Source of the DNA: Paracoccus methylarcula
GTDB taxonomy: Bacteria; Pseudomonadota; Alphaproteobacteria; Rhodobacterales; Rhodobacteraceae
NCBI RefSeq assembly: GCF_003007735.2
Contig: NZ_PXNQ02000002.1
Coordinates: forward strand, 1-64,000
DNA: 64,000 bases
Direction: 5' to 3'
The notes under the pieces are model-generated. The model was not told the origin of the DNA. It saw nothing but the letters and a program-made list of their open reading frames with translations, and made no database searches. The translations under genes were made by a program, and so were the position numbers. Numbering within the stretch: position 1 is the stretch's first letter; every line of letters begins with the position of its first letter. Of the stretch, positions 30,650-39,760 are shown piece after piece.

Positions 30650-31399
30650 ATGCTACAGTTGTCTACCGAGGGTTGGCTGCTGGCCATCCTGGCCTCGATG
30701 GCGATTGGGCTGGCCAAGGGCGGGCTGGCCATGGTCGCGATCCTGGCCGTGCCGATCCTGTCACTGGTGATGTCCCCGGTGCAGGCGGCGGGGTTGATGC
30801 TGCCGGTCTATATCGCGTCCGATGTCGGTGGATTGCTGGCCTTCCGGCGTGATTTCGACCGGCGCGTCCTGCTGACCTCGCTGCCCGGAGCGGTTCTCGG
30901 CATCGGCTTCGGATGGGCCACGGCGCATGTCGTGCCCGACCGGGGCGTGACCATGATCGTGGGGTTGATCGGCCTTGCCTTCGCGCTGAACGCCCTGGTC
31001 CGGCCCGATCTGTCGGCCGAGCCGCGGCAACCATCGTCCAGGCGAGGCAGTCTCTGGGGGGCGCTGGCCGGCTATACCAGCTTTGTCAGCCATTCCGGCG
31101 GGCCGCCCTATCAGGTCTATGTGCAGCCGCTTCGCCTGCCCACGGTGATCTTCGCGGGAACCACGACATGGTTCTTTGCCGTCGTGAATTGGGTCAAGCT
31201 GATTCCCTATGCCGCCCTTGGCCAATTGTCGCTTGCCAATCTGAAGGTGGCGGCGATCCTCACGCCTGTCGCGCTGGTCTCGGTCTGGATCGGCTTGCGG
31301 CTGGTGCGGATCATCCCGCAGGCGCTGTTCTACAGGCTGATCACATGGGGGCTGCTCGCGGTGTCGCTGCGGCTGATCTGGCAGGCCCTGACCGGGTGA
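30650..31399 (+). CDS. TauE/SafE-family membrane permease
   Basis: A 249-residue integral membrane protein with about eight hydrophobic segments and the TauE/SafE features GLAKGGLAMVAIL near the N-terminus and SHSGGPPYQVYVQP in the second half. The family exports sulfite or organosulfonates, or takes up small anions; the substrate here is unknown. Start at 30650, preceded by GGAGGAGAGGGG; the longer frame runs into the mdh promoter region. It precedes the mcl2 gene with an 81-bp gap. Confidence 0.88.
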   Translation: MLQLSTEGWLLAILASMAIGLAKGGLAMVAILAVPILSLVMSPVQAAGLMLPVYIASDVGGLLAFRRDFDRRVLLTSLPGAVLGIGFGWATAHVVPDRGVTMIVGLIGLAFALNALVRPDLSAEPRQPSSRRGSLWGALAGYTSFVSHSGGPPYQVYVQPLRLPTVIFAGTTTWFFAVVNWVKLIPYAALGQLSLANLKVAAILTPVALVSVWIGLRLVRIIPQALFYRLITWGLLAVSLRLIWQALTG

Positions 31400-31480
31400 T
31401 GCCGCAGCGCAGCAAATTTCTTCTTGCCATTTCTGGCGCCTCAAGGCAGTTTCGCGCAAGAAAGTTGCCCGGAGGATTTC

Positions 31481-32335
31481 ATGGCCCGCCCTTACCGTTC
31501 CGTTCTCTACATCCCCACGGCCAATACGCGCGCGATGGAAAAGGCGCAGAACCTGGCCGCGGATGCGATCATTTTCGACATGGAGGACGCGGTCACCCCC
31601 GGCGAGAAGGCACTCGCGCGGGAATATCTGGCAGAGGCGTTGACCAGCCATGATTACGGCGCGCGAGCCCGAATCGTACGGATCAACGGGCTGGCAACGG
31701 AATGGGGCGAGGATGATGCGCGGAACTGTGCCACCGCGCTGAAAGACAGGATCGATGCCGTGCTGGTTCCCAAGGTGGATTGCGCCGCCGATCTGGACAG
31801 GGTGGCGGCGCTGGTCCCCGATACCCCGCTCTGGGCGATGATGGAGACGCCCCTGGGCATGCTGAATGCCGCCGAAATCGCGGCGCATCCCCGGCTGGAA
31901 GGGATGGTCATGGGTACGAATGACCTGGCCAAGGAGCTGAACAGCCGCTTTCGCCCGGACCGCCTGCCGATGCAGGCGGGGCTGGGGCTGTGCCTGCTGG
32001 CCGCCAAGGCGCAGGGCAAGCTGATCGTCGATGGTGTCTATAACGCCTTCAAGGATGATGACGGGCTGCGGGCCGAATGCGAGCAGGGCCGCGACATGGG
32101 GTTCGACGGCAAGACCCTGATCCATCCGGCGCAACTGGCCGTCACCAACGAGGTCTTTGCGCCGACCGAGGCCGAGATCGAGCTTGCGCGCCGCCAGATC
32201 GAGGCATTCGAGGCCGTCACCGCCCAGGGCAAGGGCGTGGCCGTGGTCGATGGCAGTATCGTCGAGAACCTGCATGTCGATACCGCCCGCAAGACGCTCG
32301 ACCGCGCCGAGGCGATTGCAGCCATGGCCGGATGA
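31481..32335 (+). CDS. mcl2: HpcH/HpaI-family lyase, likely (3S)-malyl-CoA thioesterase
   Basis: A 284-residue CitE-like protein: RSVLYIPTANTRAMEKA, DAIIFDMEDAVTP (metal-binding acid), NGLATEWGEDD, MMETPLGMLNA, MGTNDLAKEL and FDGKTLIHPAQ. Members of this size in Rhodobacterales are Mcl2, which hydrolyses (3S)-malyl-CoA to malate in the ethylmalonyl-CoA pathway. The mesaconyl-CoA hydratase gene two genes downstream supports that over citrate lyase beta. Start at 31481; the longer frame adds 19 residues without a clear ribosome site. Confidence 0.82.
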   Translation: MARPYRSVLYIPTANTRAMEKAQNLAADAIIFDMEDAVTPGEKALAREYLAEALTSHDYGARARIVRINGLATEWGEDDARNCATALKDRIDAVLVPKVDCAADLDRVAALVPDTPLWAMMETPLGMLNAAEIAAHPRLEGMVMGTNDLAKELNSRFRPDRLPMQAGLGLCLLAAKAQGKLIVDGVYNAFKDDDGLRAECEQGRDMGFDGKTLIHPAQLAVTNEVFAPTEAEIELARRQIEAFEAVTAQGKGVAVVDGSIVENLHVDTARKTLDRAEAIAAMAG

Positions 32336-32377
32336 TGCCAAAGTGAATGGGATTCACATCCAGCGAAAGGAAGCAAG

Positions 32378-32926
32378 ATGCTGATCCTGATTCTTGGCGT
32401 GGCCCTGTGGTGGGGCGCGCATCTTTTCAAACGCCTGGCCCCCGAACGTCGCGAGGCGATGGGCGATCGCGGCAGGGGCCTGGTGGCCGGGCTGCTGCTC
32501 TTGTCGGTGATCCTGATGATCTGGGGCTACAGGATTTCGGACGGACCTTATTGGTGGGGGCGCAGCGGGGCCCTGGTCGGTATGAACAACCTGCTGGTAT
32601 TGATCGCGTTCTATCTTTTCGCGGCAGCCGGCATGAAGACCCGCGTGACCGCTTACCTGCGCCATCCGCAACTGGTCGGCTTCTCGCTCTGGGCGGTGGC
32701 GCATCTGCTGGTCAATGGCGACCTGCCTTCCTTCATCCTGTTCGGCGGATTGCTGGTCTGGGCGCTGGCCGAGATCGTCGTCATCAACCGCGACAGCGCA
32801 TGGACACCGCCGACTGGCCCTTTCCCGGCCCGCAAGGAAGTCATGGCGGTTGTCGGGGCCATCGTGGTCATGGCCGTCGTCGCAATCTTGCACGGTTGGG
32901 TCGGACCCCAGCCATATGGAGCCTGA
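32378..32926 (+). CDS. NnrU-family membrane protein
   Basis: A 182-residue protein with about five or six membrane segments and the NnrU pattern GVALWWGAHLFKRLAP, RHPQLVGFSLWAVAHLLVNGD and LFGGLLVWALAEIVVINR. NnrU is required for nitrite/NO reduction in Rhodobacter sphaeroides, but many homologues lie outside denitrification clusters. No denitrification genes are seen here. It starts 43 bases after mcl2. Confidence 0.88.
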   Translation: MLILILGVALWWGAHLFKRLAPERREAMGDRGRGLVAGLLLLSVILMIWGYRISDGPYWWGRSGALVGMNNLLVLIAFYLFAAAGMKTRVTAYLRHPQLVGFSLWAVAHLLVNGDLPSFILFGGLLVWALAEIVVINRDSAWTPPTGPFPARKEVMAVVGAIVVMAVVAILHGWVGPQPYGA

Positions 32927-32927
32927 C

Positions 32928-33134
32928 ATGAGCACGATCTACCGCCTGCTGACCGAGGACGACACCTCTGCCTTCTGTCACAAGGTCAGCGACGCATTGG
33001 CAAAGGGCTGGCAATTGCATGGCAGCCCCTCGATCTCCTTCGATGCGGCGCGGGGCGTGATGCGCTGCGCGCAGGCCGTCACCAAGGAGGTCGAGGCCGA
33101 TTACCACCCCGAGATGAAACTGGGACAGCAATGA
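32928..33134 (+). CDS. DUF1737 small protein
   Basis: A 68-residue protein: MSTIYRLLTEDDTSAFCHKV followed by LAKGWQLHGSPSISFD. This fits DUF1737, a short domain found as a stand-alone protein. It starts one base after the NnrU stop and overlaps the mesaconyl-CoA hydratase start by 4 bases, so all are co-translated. Function unknown. Confidence 0.8.
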   Translation: MSTIYRLLTEDDTSAFCHKVSDALAKGWQLHGSPSISFDAARGVMRCAQAVTKEVEADYHPEMKLGQQ

Positions 33135-34165
33135 CGAAAACCAATCCGGGCCGTTTCTTCGAAGATTATCAAACTGGTCAGGTGATCCGCCACGCGGTTC
33201 CCCGCACCGTTTCGGGCGGCGAGAGGGCCTTGTATCACGCGCTGTATCCGGCGCGTCACGCCCTGGCCTCGTCGGATGAATTCGCGCGGGCCTGCGGGCT
33301 GAAGGCCGCGCCACTGGATGACCTGATCGCCTTTCACATCGTCTTCGGCAAGACGGTCCCGGATGTCAGCCTGAACGCCGTTGCCAATCTCGGTTACGCC
33401 GAGGGGCGCTGGCTCAGGCCGGTCTGGCCGGGGGATACGATCCGTTCGGAATCCGAGGTGATCGGGCTCAAGCAGAACTCGAACGGCAAGACCGGCGTGG
33501 TCTGGGTGCGCACGCGCGGCCTGAACCAGTCGGGCGAGTCGGTCATGGAATATGTCCGTTGGGTGATGGTGCGCAAGCGCGACCCGGAGGCCCCGGCGCC
33601 CGAGACGGTCGTCCCCGAGCTTGCAGAGGTGGTCGATGCCAGCGGTCTCGTTATTCCAAGCGAGTTGAATTTTTCCGCATATGATTTTGAACTTGCGGGT
33701 GAAAATCACAGGTGGGGTGACTACGAAATCGGCGAGAGGATCGATCATGTCGATGGCGTCACCATCGAGGAGGCCGAGCATATGCTGGCCACGCGCCTGT
33801 GGCAGAACACCGCCAAGGTGCATTTCGACGCCACCAATCGCGAGGATGGCAAGCGGCTGATCTATGGCGGCCATGTCATCAGCATGGCGCGCGCGCTCAG
33901 TTTCAACGGGCTCGCCAACGCGCAGATGGTCGTGGCTCTGAACGCGGGCGCCCATGCCAATCCCTGTTTCGCGGGCGATACGGTGCGGGCCTGGTCCGAG
34001 GTGCTGGACAAGGCCGAGACTGCCGCACCGGGCGTGGGAGCAATCCGCTTGCGGCTGGTGGCGACCAAGGGCGACAGCGGCGATTTCGTGCTGAAGGGCG
34101 AGGACGGCAAATACGCGCCAGAGGTTCTGCTGGATCTGGATTACTGGGCGTTGATGCCGGTTTGA
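33131..34165 (+). CDS. mch: Mesaconyl-CoA hydratase (ethylmalonyl-CoA pathway)
   Basis: A 344-residue two-domain MaoC-like hot-dog hydratase. The N-terminal half has GRFFEDYQTGQVIRHAVPRT and the C-terminal half GGHVISMARALSFNGLANAQ and NPCFAGDTVRAWSEV. Mch hydrates mesaconyl-C1-CoA to beta-methylmalyl-CoA during acetyl-CoA assimilation. The length and two-domain structure fit Mch, not a short single-domain enoyl hydratase. It lies in one run with mcl2, two steps of the same pathway. Confidence 0.88.
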   Translation: MTKTNPGRFFEDYQTGQVIRHAVPRTVSGGERALYHALYPARHALASSDEFARACGLKAAPLDDLIAFHIVFGKTVPDVSLNAVANLGYAEGRWLRPVWPGDTIRSESEVIGLKQNSNGKTGVVWVRTRGLNQSGESVMEYVRWVMVRKRDPEAPAPETVVPELAEVVDASGLVIPSELNFSAYDFELAGENHRWGDYEIGERIDHVDGVTIEEAEHMLATRLWQNTAKVHFDATNREDGKRLIYGGHVISMARALSFNGLANAQMVVALNAGAHANPCFAGDTVRAWSEVLDKAETAAPGVGAIRLRLVATKGDSGDFVLKGEDGKYAPEVLLDLDYWALMPV

Positions 34166-34238
34166 ATCGGATGGCCGGTTCTGCGATCACTCGCTTCGGG
34201 GTGAAGAGCCTGACGGATTTTCTTGGTTTGCCGTTTCA

Positions 34239-34270
34239 TGTGATCACACATGCGGCATGCGTGATCACAA
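34239..34270 (+). promoter_or_regulatory. Paired TGTGATCAC operator upstream of sdhC
   Basis: TGTGATCACA (34239-34248) and GTGATCACAA (34261-34270) have palindrome centres 21 bp apart, exactly as at 28203-28238 before sucC. Both also share a CGGCATG element just before the second palindrome. It lies 154 bp before the sdhC start. Confidence 0.7.
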
Positions 34271-34423
34271 TTCCGGAAATCCGCTAAAATTGCGCCCAAG
34301 GACTGGCATAAGCTGGTGACAGATGGCAAGAATGCGGCCAGACACACTGCCAAACGCCAGCCCGAGCGGCCAGCCAAGCGCCTGCGACGGGATCAGTTCG
34401 AACCGACAGAGGAGGCCCGTATC

Positions 34424-34816
34424 ATGGCCGATGTGAACCGGGGTAACCGGCCGCTATCCCCCCATCTTCAGGTTTACAAGCTGCCGATCGCGGCAGTCAC
34501 GTCGATCCTGACCCGGGCGACCGGCCACGCGCTTGTCGCCGGCATCCTGCTGCTGGTCTGGTGGCTGGTCGCAGCGGTCAGCGGGCCGGGCGCCTTCGCC
34601 GCCGCCGATTGGGTGATGCGGTCCTGGCTGGGCTTTCTGATCCTGACCGGCTCTGCCTGGGCGCTGTGGTATCACCTGCTCGCGGGCATCCGCCACCTGT
34701 TCTACGACGCCGGTTACATGCTGGAAATCGAGCAGGCGGAAAAATCCTCCTGGGCGATCATTATCGGCTCGGTCGTGCTGACCCTGCTGACCCTGATCCT
34801 GTTCTTCATTTTCTGA
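34424..34816 (+). CDS. sdhC: Succinate dehydrogenase cytochrome b556 subunit
   Basis: A 130-residue membrane anchor with three hydrophobic segments. It has SPHLQVYKLPIAAVTSI near the N-terminus (quinone-site serine region), TRATGHAL and HHLLAGIRHLFYDAGY-like residues including the haem-ligand histidine of GIRHL. With SdhD it anchors the FAD and iron-sulfur subunits in the inner membrane and passes electrons to ubiquinone. Start at 34424; the open frame extends upstream without a good ribosome site. First gene of the sdh operon. Confidence 0.95.
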   Translation: MADVNRGNRPLSPHLQVYKLPIAAVTSILTRATGHALVAGILLLVWWLVAAVSGPGAFAAADWVMRSWLGFLILTGSAWALWYHLLAGIRHLFYDAGYMLEIEQAEKSSWAIIIGSVVLTLLTLILFFIF

Positions 34817-34829
34817 GGCGAGGGAAAAG

Positions 34830-35216
34830 ATGCGTTACATAACCCCCCGCAAGGCCGCCACCGGACTTGGTTCGACCCGCTCCGGCACCGCCGATCACTG
34901 GGCCATGACCGTCAGCGCATGGGCGCTGCTGATCCTGACCCCGTTCTTCATGATCACTGTTGGCGGCGCCATCGGCCTGCCCCGCGAAGAGCTGATCGCC
35001 CATTTCGGACGCCCATGGCCGGGGATCGTCACCGCGCTTTTCGTGATCGTGGGCATGGTCCATTTCATGAAGGGCACCCGGATCATGATCGACGATTATT
35101 TCCAGCATAGTGCACGCAAGGCGGCGATCATCGTCTCGGTGATCTTTGGCTGGGCCGTCATCGCGGCGGCGGTCTTCGCTCTGGCGAAGATGGCACTTTT
35201 CACCATTGCGATCTGA
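34830..35216 (+). CDS. sdhD: Succinate dehydrogenase membrane anchor subunit
   Basis: A 128-residue membrane protein with three hydrophobic segments and the SdhD region [17 protein letters not shown] containing the quinone-site Asp/Tyr. It starts 13 bases after sdhC and ends 7 before sdhA. Confidence 0.95.
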   Translation: MRYITPRKAATGLGSTRSGTADHWAMTVSAWALLILTPFFMITVGGAIGLPREELIAHFGRPWPGIVTALFVIVGMVHFMKGTRIMIDDYFQHSARKAAIIVSVIFGWAVIAAAVFALAKMALFTIAI

Positions 35217-35223
35217 GGACATC

Positions 35224-37026
35224 ATGGCTGCATACGAAACCCAAACGCATGAATATGATGTGGTCGTGGTGGGCGCGGGCGGCGCCGGTCTGCGGGCCAC
35301 CCTCGGCATGGCCGAGCAGGGGCTGCGCACGGCCTGCGTGACCAAGGTCTTCCCGACCCGCTCGCATACGGTGGCCGCGCAGGGCGGCATCGCCGCCTCG
35401 CTGTCCAACATGGGCCCCGACAACTGGCAGTGGCACATGTATGACACGGTCAAGGGCTCGGACTGGCTGGGCGATACCGACGCGATGGAATACCTGGCGC
35501 GCGAGGCGCCCAAGGCCGTATATGAGCTGGATCATTACGGCGTGCCTTTCAGCCGGACCGAGGACGGCACGATCTATCAGCGCCCCTTTGGCGGTCACAC
35601 CACCGAATTCGGCGAAGGTCCCCCGGTGCAGCGCACCTGCGCCGCCGCCGACCGGACCGGCCACGCGATCCTGCACACGCTTTACGGCCAGTCGCTCAAG
35701 AACAACGCGGAATTCTTCATCGAATATTTCGCGCTGGACCTGATCATCACGGACGGGCGCTGCACCGGCGTGGTCTGCTGGCGGCTGGACGATGGCACGA
35801 TCCATGTCTTCAACGCCAAGATGGTGGTGCTGGCCACCGGCGGCTATGGCCGTGCCTATTTCAGCGCGACCAGCGCCCATACCTGCACCGGCGACGGTGG
35901 CGGCATGGTGGCGCGCGCGGGGCTGCCGCTGCAGGACATGGAATTCGTCCAGTTCCATCCGACCGGCATCTATGGCTCGGGCTGCCTTATTACCGAAGGT
36001 GCGCGGGGCGAGGGCGGCTACCTGACCAATTCGGAAGGCGAGCGCTTCATGGAGCGTTATGCGCCGACCTACAAGGATCTGGCCAGCCGCGACGTGGTCA
36101 GCCGCTGCATGACCATGGAGATCCGCGAGGGCCGTGGCGTGGGCGAGCACAAGGACCATATCTTCCTGAACCTGATGCACCTGCCGCCCGAAACGCTGGC
36201 CGAACGCCTGCCGGGGATCAGCGAATCCGCCAAGATCTTCGCCGGGGTCGATGTGACCCGTGCACCGATCCCGGTGCTGCCGACGGTGCATTACAACATG
36301 GGCGGCATCCCCACGAATTACTGGGGCGAGGTGCTGAACCCGACCGAGGGTGATCCCGATGCTACCTTCCCCGGCCTGATGGCCGTGGGAGAGGCGGGCT
36401 GCGCCTCGGTCCACGGCGCCAACCGGCTTGGTTCGAACAGCCTGATCGACCTGGTGGTCTTCGGCCGGGCCGCCGCGATCCGGGCCGGGCAGGTGGTCGA
36501 CCGCGCATCGAGCATACCTTCGACCAACCCGGAACAGGTGGACAAGGCGCTTGATCGGTTCGATGCGATCCGCAACGCCAGTGGCAGCACGTCGACCGCC
36601 GCCCTGCGTGACGAGATGCAGCGCACCATGCAGGCCGATGCCGCCGTGTTCCGGACCGACAAGACGCTGGCCGAGGGCGTCGGCAAGATGGAGGCCATCG
36701 CCGCCAAGCTGGACGATCTGCAGGTCACCGACCGCGGGCTGATCTGGAATACCGACCTGATGGAAACGCTGGAACTGACCAACCTGATGCCCAACGCGCT
36801 GGCCACCATCACCGCCGCCGAGGCGCGCAAGGAAAGCCGCGGCGCCCATGCGCATGAGGATTACCCCGAGCGGGATGATGCCAACTGGCGCAAGCATTCG
36901 CTTGCAAGGGTCGAGGGGAACAAGGTTAAACTGGATTATCGCCCCGTGCATCTGGAGCCGCTGACAAAGGCCGAGGATGGTGGGATCGACCTGAAGAAGA
37001 TTGCTCCTAAGAAGAGGGTTTACTGA
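35224..37026 (+). CDS. sdhA: Succinate dehydrogenase flavoprotein subunit
   Basis: A 600-residue subunit that oxidises succinate to fumarate. It has the FAD-binding [15 protein letters not shown], the covalent-FAD segment [12 protein letters not shown] (His48), the substrate region [43 protein letters not shown], and [19 protein letters not shown]. The C-terminal half carries the usual helical and capping domains. Start at 35224; the longer frame overlaps sdhD. Confidence 0.98.
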   Translation: MAAYETQTHEYDVVVVGAGGAGLRATLGMAEQGLRTACVTKVFPTRSHTVAAQGGIAASLSNMGPDNWQWHMYDTVKGSDWLGDTDAMEYLAREAPKAVYELDHYGVPFSRTEDGTIYQRPFGGHTTEFGEGPPVQRTCAAADRTGHAILHTLYGQSLKNNAEFFIEYFALDLIITDGRCTGVVCWRLDDGTIHVFNAKMVVLATGGYGRAYFSATSAHTCTGDGGGMVARAGLPLQDMEFVQFHPTGIYGSGCLITEGARGEGGYLTNSEGERFMERYAPTYKDLASRDVVSRCMTMEIREGRGVGEHKDHIFLNLMHLPPETLAERLPGISESAKIFAGVDVTRAPIPVLPTVHYNMGGIPTNYWGEVLNPTEGDPDATFPGLMAVGEAGCASVHGANRLGSNSLIDLVVFGRAAAIRAGQVVDRASSIPSTNPEQVDKALDRFDAIRNASGSTSTAALRDEMQRTMQADAAVFRTDKTLAEGVGKMEAIAAKLDDLQVTDRGLIWNTDLMETLELTNLMPNALATITAAEARKESRGAHAHEDYPERDDANWRKHSLARVEGNKVKLDYRPVHLEPLTKAEDGGIDLKKIAPKKRVY

Positions 37027-37397
37027 TGCGTTTCAAATCTTTCGCCGGAATTTCCGTCGTCGCGCTTGCGCTTGCGGGTTGTGCGGTCAACACACCGCTC
37101 CCCGGCACGGGGCCAACCGCGCCCACCACGGCTCCTGCCGCGCCGACCACGCTCGATGCCGCCTCGCGGCAGGTCGCGCGCAATGTCATCAATTCAGAGA
37201 TGGAGAAACGGCTGCCGGGGGCCAATGTCGCTCCCTATACCGATTGCGTGGTGAATAACGCGACCACCGCCGAACTGATCGACATCGCCCAGGCTGCCCG
37301 TTCCGGGGTGTCGGGAACCGCCGACAGCGTCGCCAGCATCGTGTCGCGCCCGGCGACCACGCAATGCATTTCCGCCGCCGCGAATACGACAGCCTGA
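37026..37397 (+). CDS. Lipoprotein within sdh operon, unassigned
   Basis: A 123-residue protein with a lipoprotein signal (ISVVALALAGC) and a Pro/Thr-rich linker. Its ATG shares the final A of the sdhA stop, so it is coupled to sdhA. The mature part contains two further cysteines (YTDCVV and TQCISA). No recognised domain. It lies between sdhA and sdhB, where Paracoccus-type operons are known to carry extra ORFs. Confidence 0.82.
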   Translation: MRFKSFAGISVVALALAGCAVNTPLPGTGPTAPTTAPAAPTTLDAASRQVARNVINSEMEKRLPGANVAPYTDCVVNNATTAELIDIAQAARSGVSGTADSVASIVSRPATTQCISAAANTTA

Positions 37398-37717
37398 TGC
37401 AGGCAAGGCATCGCGCATTCGGCTTGTTGCTGCTTCTTGGGGGGCTGGCCGCCTGCGGCCCGATCCCCGTTGACCGGGCGGAACGAAGCTGCCTGCGCGA
37501 TGCCGAACTGGCTGGCCGCCCGCGCGGCGAGGTGGCCATCGGCGCGATCGGTGGCGGCAGCGGGGGAACCCGTGCCGCCGGCCGTGTCGAGCTCGAGATT
37601 TCTTCCGACTATATCCTTGGACGGGATCCGTCGGATGTGTTCAACCGCTGTGTGCTGCGCAAATCGGGACAGATGCCGACGCGGGTTCTGGCCGATCAGC
37701 CCGGCTGGCGTGGATAG
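37397..37717 (+). CDS. Second lipoprotein within sdh operon, unassigned
   Basis: A 106-residue protein with a lipoprotein signal (GLLLLLGGLAAC), a Gly-rich middle (IGAIGGGSGG) and a conserved-looking C-terminal part (DYILGRDPSDVFNRCVLRKSG). It starts at 37397, overlapping the previous stop by one base. No recognised domain. Co-transcribed with the sdh genes by position. Confidence 0.82.
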   Translation: MQARHRAFGLLLLLGGLAACGPIPVDRAERSCLRDAELAGRPRGEVAIGAIGGGSGGTRAAGRVELEISSDYILGRDPSDVFNRCVLRKSGQMPTRVLADQPGWRG

Positions 37718-37722
37718 GTGAC

Positions 37723-38580
37723 ATGGTTTCGAAGGGTGAACAACAGCAGGGCCGGACAGGCAAGCGCCGCCTGATCGTGCATGTCGGCGTTCAGAAAACC
37801 GGCAGCACCTCGATCCAGCGGCACCTGGGACGCAATGCGAAAGCGCTGTCGGATCGCCTTGTCGTCCGCACGCCTGACGAGGGCACCCCGATGCGCCCCC
37901 TGGGCCGTGCCGCGGTCAATTTCAGTCTCAGAAGCGAATCCGGCGATGCGGAAGCCGCGCTGAAGATCGCGCTGGACGATGTGCTGGATACATTGCCCGC
38001 CAATGATCTGCCGGTGCTGCTGAGCCATGAGAACCTGGCCGGGGCGATGCCCGGCAATGGCGGCGAAACCCGTCTTTACCCGGCCTTGCCGCAAATCGTC
38101 TCGCTCATTCGGGGCCATGCGAAAGATTTCGATACCGATTTCGTCTATTACAGCCGCAGGATGAATGCGTGGAAATCCAGTGTCTGGGCTCAGGCGGTCC
38201 GCACCGATGGCTATACGCGCCGGGAAGAGGAATTCATGCTTGAGACCGCGGAACTGCCCGGATGGGGCGATCTGCACCGGCGGCTGGTCGAGGCGGTGGG
38301 GGGCAAGCGCGTGACCCGTTTCAAGCTGGAGGATGAACCCGAAGCCGAAAGGCCCGGCCGGCAGTTGCTTCTCCATGCGGGGCTGAGCGATGCCGAGATC
38401 GATGCGCTGCAGCCGCTCGAAGGGCCATCGATGTCGCGGCTGAACGATGCGTCGACGGAATTCCTGCGGCATCTCAACAGCCTGAATATCAACCCGCATG
38501 CGCGCGGCAAGGTGGCCGACCTGGTCGTCCGCACGCAATCCCTGTTCAATGCCGACCACCGGCCCGAAGGCACTCTTTGA
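37723..38580 (+). CDS. Sulfotransferase-like P-loop protein within sdh operon
   Basis: A 285-residue soluble protein. Its N-terminal VHVGVQKTGSTSIQRHLGRN matches the 5'-phosphosulfate-binding loop of PAPS-dependent sulfotransferases, and YYSRRMNAWKSSVWAQ fits the 3'-phosphate motif. Many bacterial members act on carbohydrates, but the acceptor here is unknown. It lies between sdhA and sdhB, just before the sdhB ribosome site. The rest of the protein is divergent, so activity is not certain. Confidence 0.75.
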   Translation: MVSKGEQQQGRTGKRRLIVHVGVQKTGSTSIQRHLGRNAKALSDRLVVRTPDEGTPMRPLGRAAVNFSLRSESGDAEAALKIALDDVLDTLPANDLPVLLSHENLAGAMPGNGGETRLYPALPQIVSLIRGHAKDFDTDFVYYSRRMNAWKSSVWAQAVRTDGYTRREEEFMLETAELPGWGDLHRRLVEAVGGKRVTRFKLEDEPEAERPGRQLLLHAGLSDAEIDALQPLEGPSMSRLNDASTEFLRHLNSLNINPHARGKVADLVVRTQSLFNADHRPEGTL

Positions 38581-38592
38581 AAGGAGCAACCC

Positions 38593-39372
38593 ATGGTCCA
38601 GTTTACCCTGCCCAAAAACAGCCAGATCCGAGTCGGCAAGACCTGGCCCAGGCCCGAGGGTGCCACCAATGTCAAGAAATTCCAGATCTATCGTTGGGAG
38701 CCGGAGACGGGTGAAAACCCGCGGCTGGACACCTATTTCGTCGATCTGGACAAATGCGGACCGATGGTCCTGGACGCCCTGATCAAGATCAAGAACGAGA
38801 TCGACCCGACGCTGTCCTTCCGCCGCTCCTGCCGCGAGGGGATCTGCGGTTCCTGCGCGATGAATATTGGCGGCGGCAACCATCTGGCCTGTATCTACGG
38901 CATCGACGAGATCGGCGGGGATATCGCCATCTATCCGCTGCCGCATATGCCGGTGGTCAAGGATCTGATCCCCGACCTGACGCATTTCTATGCCCAGCAT
39001 GCCAGCGTGAACCCCTATCTGATCACCAAATCCCCCACGCCGGGGAAAGAGTGGAAGCAGTCGATCGAGGATCGCAAGAAGCTGGACGGGTTGTATGAAT
39101 GTATCCTTTGCGCCTCCTGTTCGACGGCATGCCCGAGCTATTGGTGGAATGGCGACCGCTACCTGGGGCCGGCCGCGCTGCTTCACGCCTATCGCTGGAT
39201 CATCGATTCCCGCGACGAGGCGACCGGGGAACGGCTGGACGAGCTTGAGGATCCCTTCAAGCTGTATCGTTGCCATACGATCATGAACTGCACGAATACC
39301 TGTCCGAAAGGGCTGAACCCGGCCAAGGCCATCGCCTCGATCAAGCATATGATGGTTGATCGGATGGTTTGA
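38593..39372 (+). CDS. sdhB: Succinate dehydrogenase iron-sulfur subunit
   Basis: A 259-residue subunit that carries electrons from FAD to ubiquinone through three clusters. The N-terminal ferredoxin domain has [16 protein letters not shown] and a later Cys in HLACIYG for [2Fe-2S]. The C-terminal domain has [16 protein letters not shown] and [17 protein letters not shown] for [4Fe-4S] and [3Fe-4S]. Preceded by AAAGGAGC. Last gene of the sdh operon. Confidence 0.98.
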   Translation: MVQFTLPKNSQIRVGKTWPRPEGATNVKKFQIYRWEPETGENPRLDTYFVDLDKCGPMVLDALIKIKNEIDPTLSFRRSCREGICGSCAMNIGGGNHLACIYGIDEIGGDIAIYPLPHMPVVKDLIPDLTHFYAQHASVNPYLITKSPTPGKEWKQSIEDRKKLDGLYECILCASCSTACPSYWWNGDRYLGPAALLHAYRWIIDSRDEATGERLDELEDPFKLYRCHTIMNCTNTCPKGLNPAKAIASIKHMMVDRMV

Positions 39373-39760
39373 CCCGGTCCTTCGGGGCTGTTCGGCCCCG
39401 GGAACCAGGGGAAGATCGGCGCATTCCCGTGAGCCGGATGTTTTTCCGGTGCAATTTGCTTTCGCGCGGCGGATCTCGTGATCCCCGCGCCTGGTGTTTA
39501 TGCGCGGGCCGGGACAGGGCCGCTATTCCCTTTTGACACCGCTGCCACAGCTTGCGAAGGGGGAGGCAAATTTCAGGTTGATTAAATACCGACTGGTTGG
39601 TATTGTTTTCTGCAGGGAGATGCGAAACGCTCCGGGATTCGATCCCATTAACCGGGCCGAACCCACCGAGCCTTCAGCCGTCTTCATCGATACCGGGCAG
39701 AGCCTTTCGATCGGAAGGCGAGTGCTCGGCTCAAGTGAAACCAGACCCGAGGGGGATATC
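39373..39760. other. Gene-free 388-bp stretch between sdhB and SRPBCC gene
   Basis: After the sdhB stop a small hairpin (CGGGGC-TGTTCG-GCCCCG, 39383-39400, no T run) may end the sdh transcript. A clear promoter with a palindromic spacer lies at 39578-39606. The rest of the segment shows no gene I can support. The SRPBCC frame is open back to 39494, but without a ribosome site or family similarity. Confidence 0.6.
39578..39606 (+). promoter_or_regulatory. Sigma-70 promoter with TetR-like operator in the spacer
   Basis: TTGATT and TATTGT with a 17-bp spacer form a sigma-70-type promoter. The spacer and flanks hold the near-palindrome ATACCGACTGGTTGGTAT (39586-39603), the kind of site TetR-family repressors bind. 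It points to the SRPBCC gene, whose start is about 150 bp downstream. No TetR gene is nearby. Confidence 0.55.

Noticed and set aside
35200..36951. 583-residue minus-strand open frame
   Set aside because: Antisense to sdhA, which has complete motifs on the plus strand.
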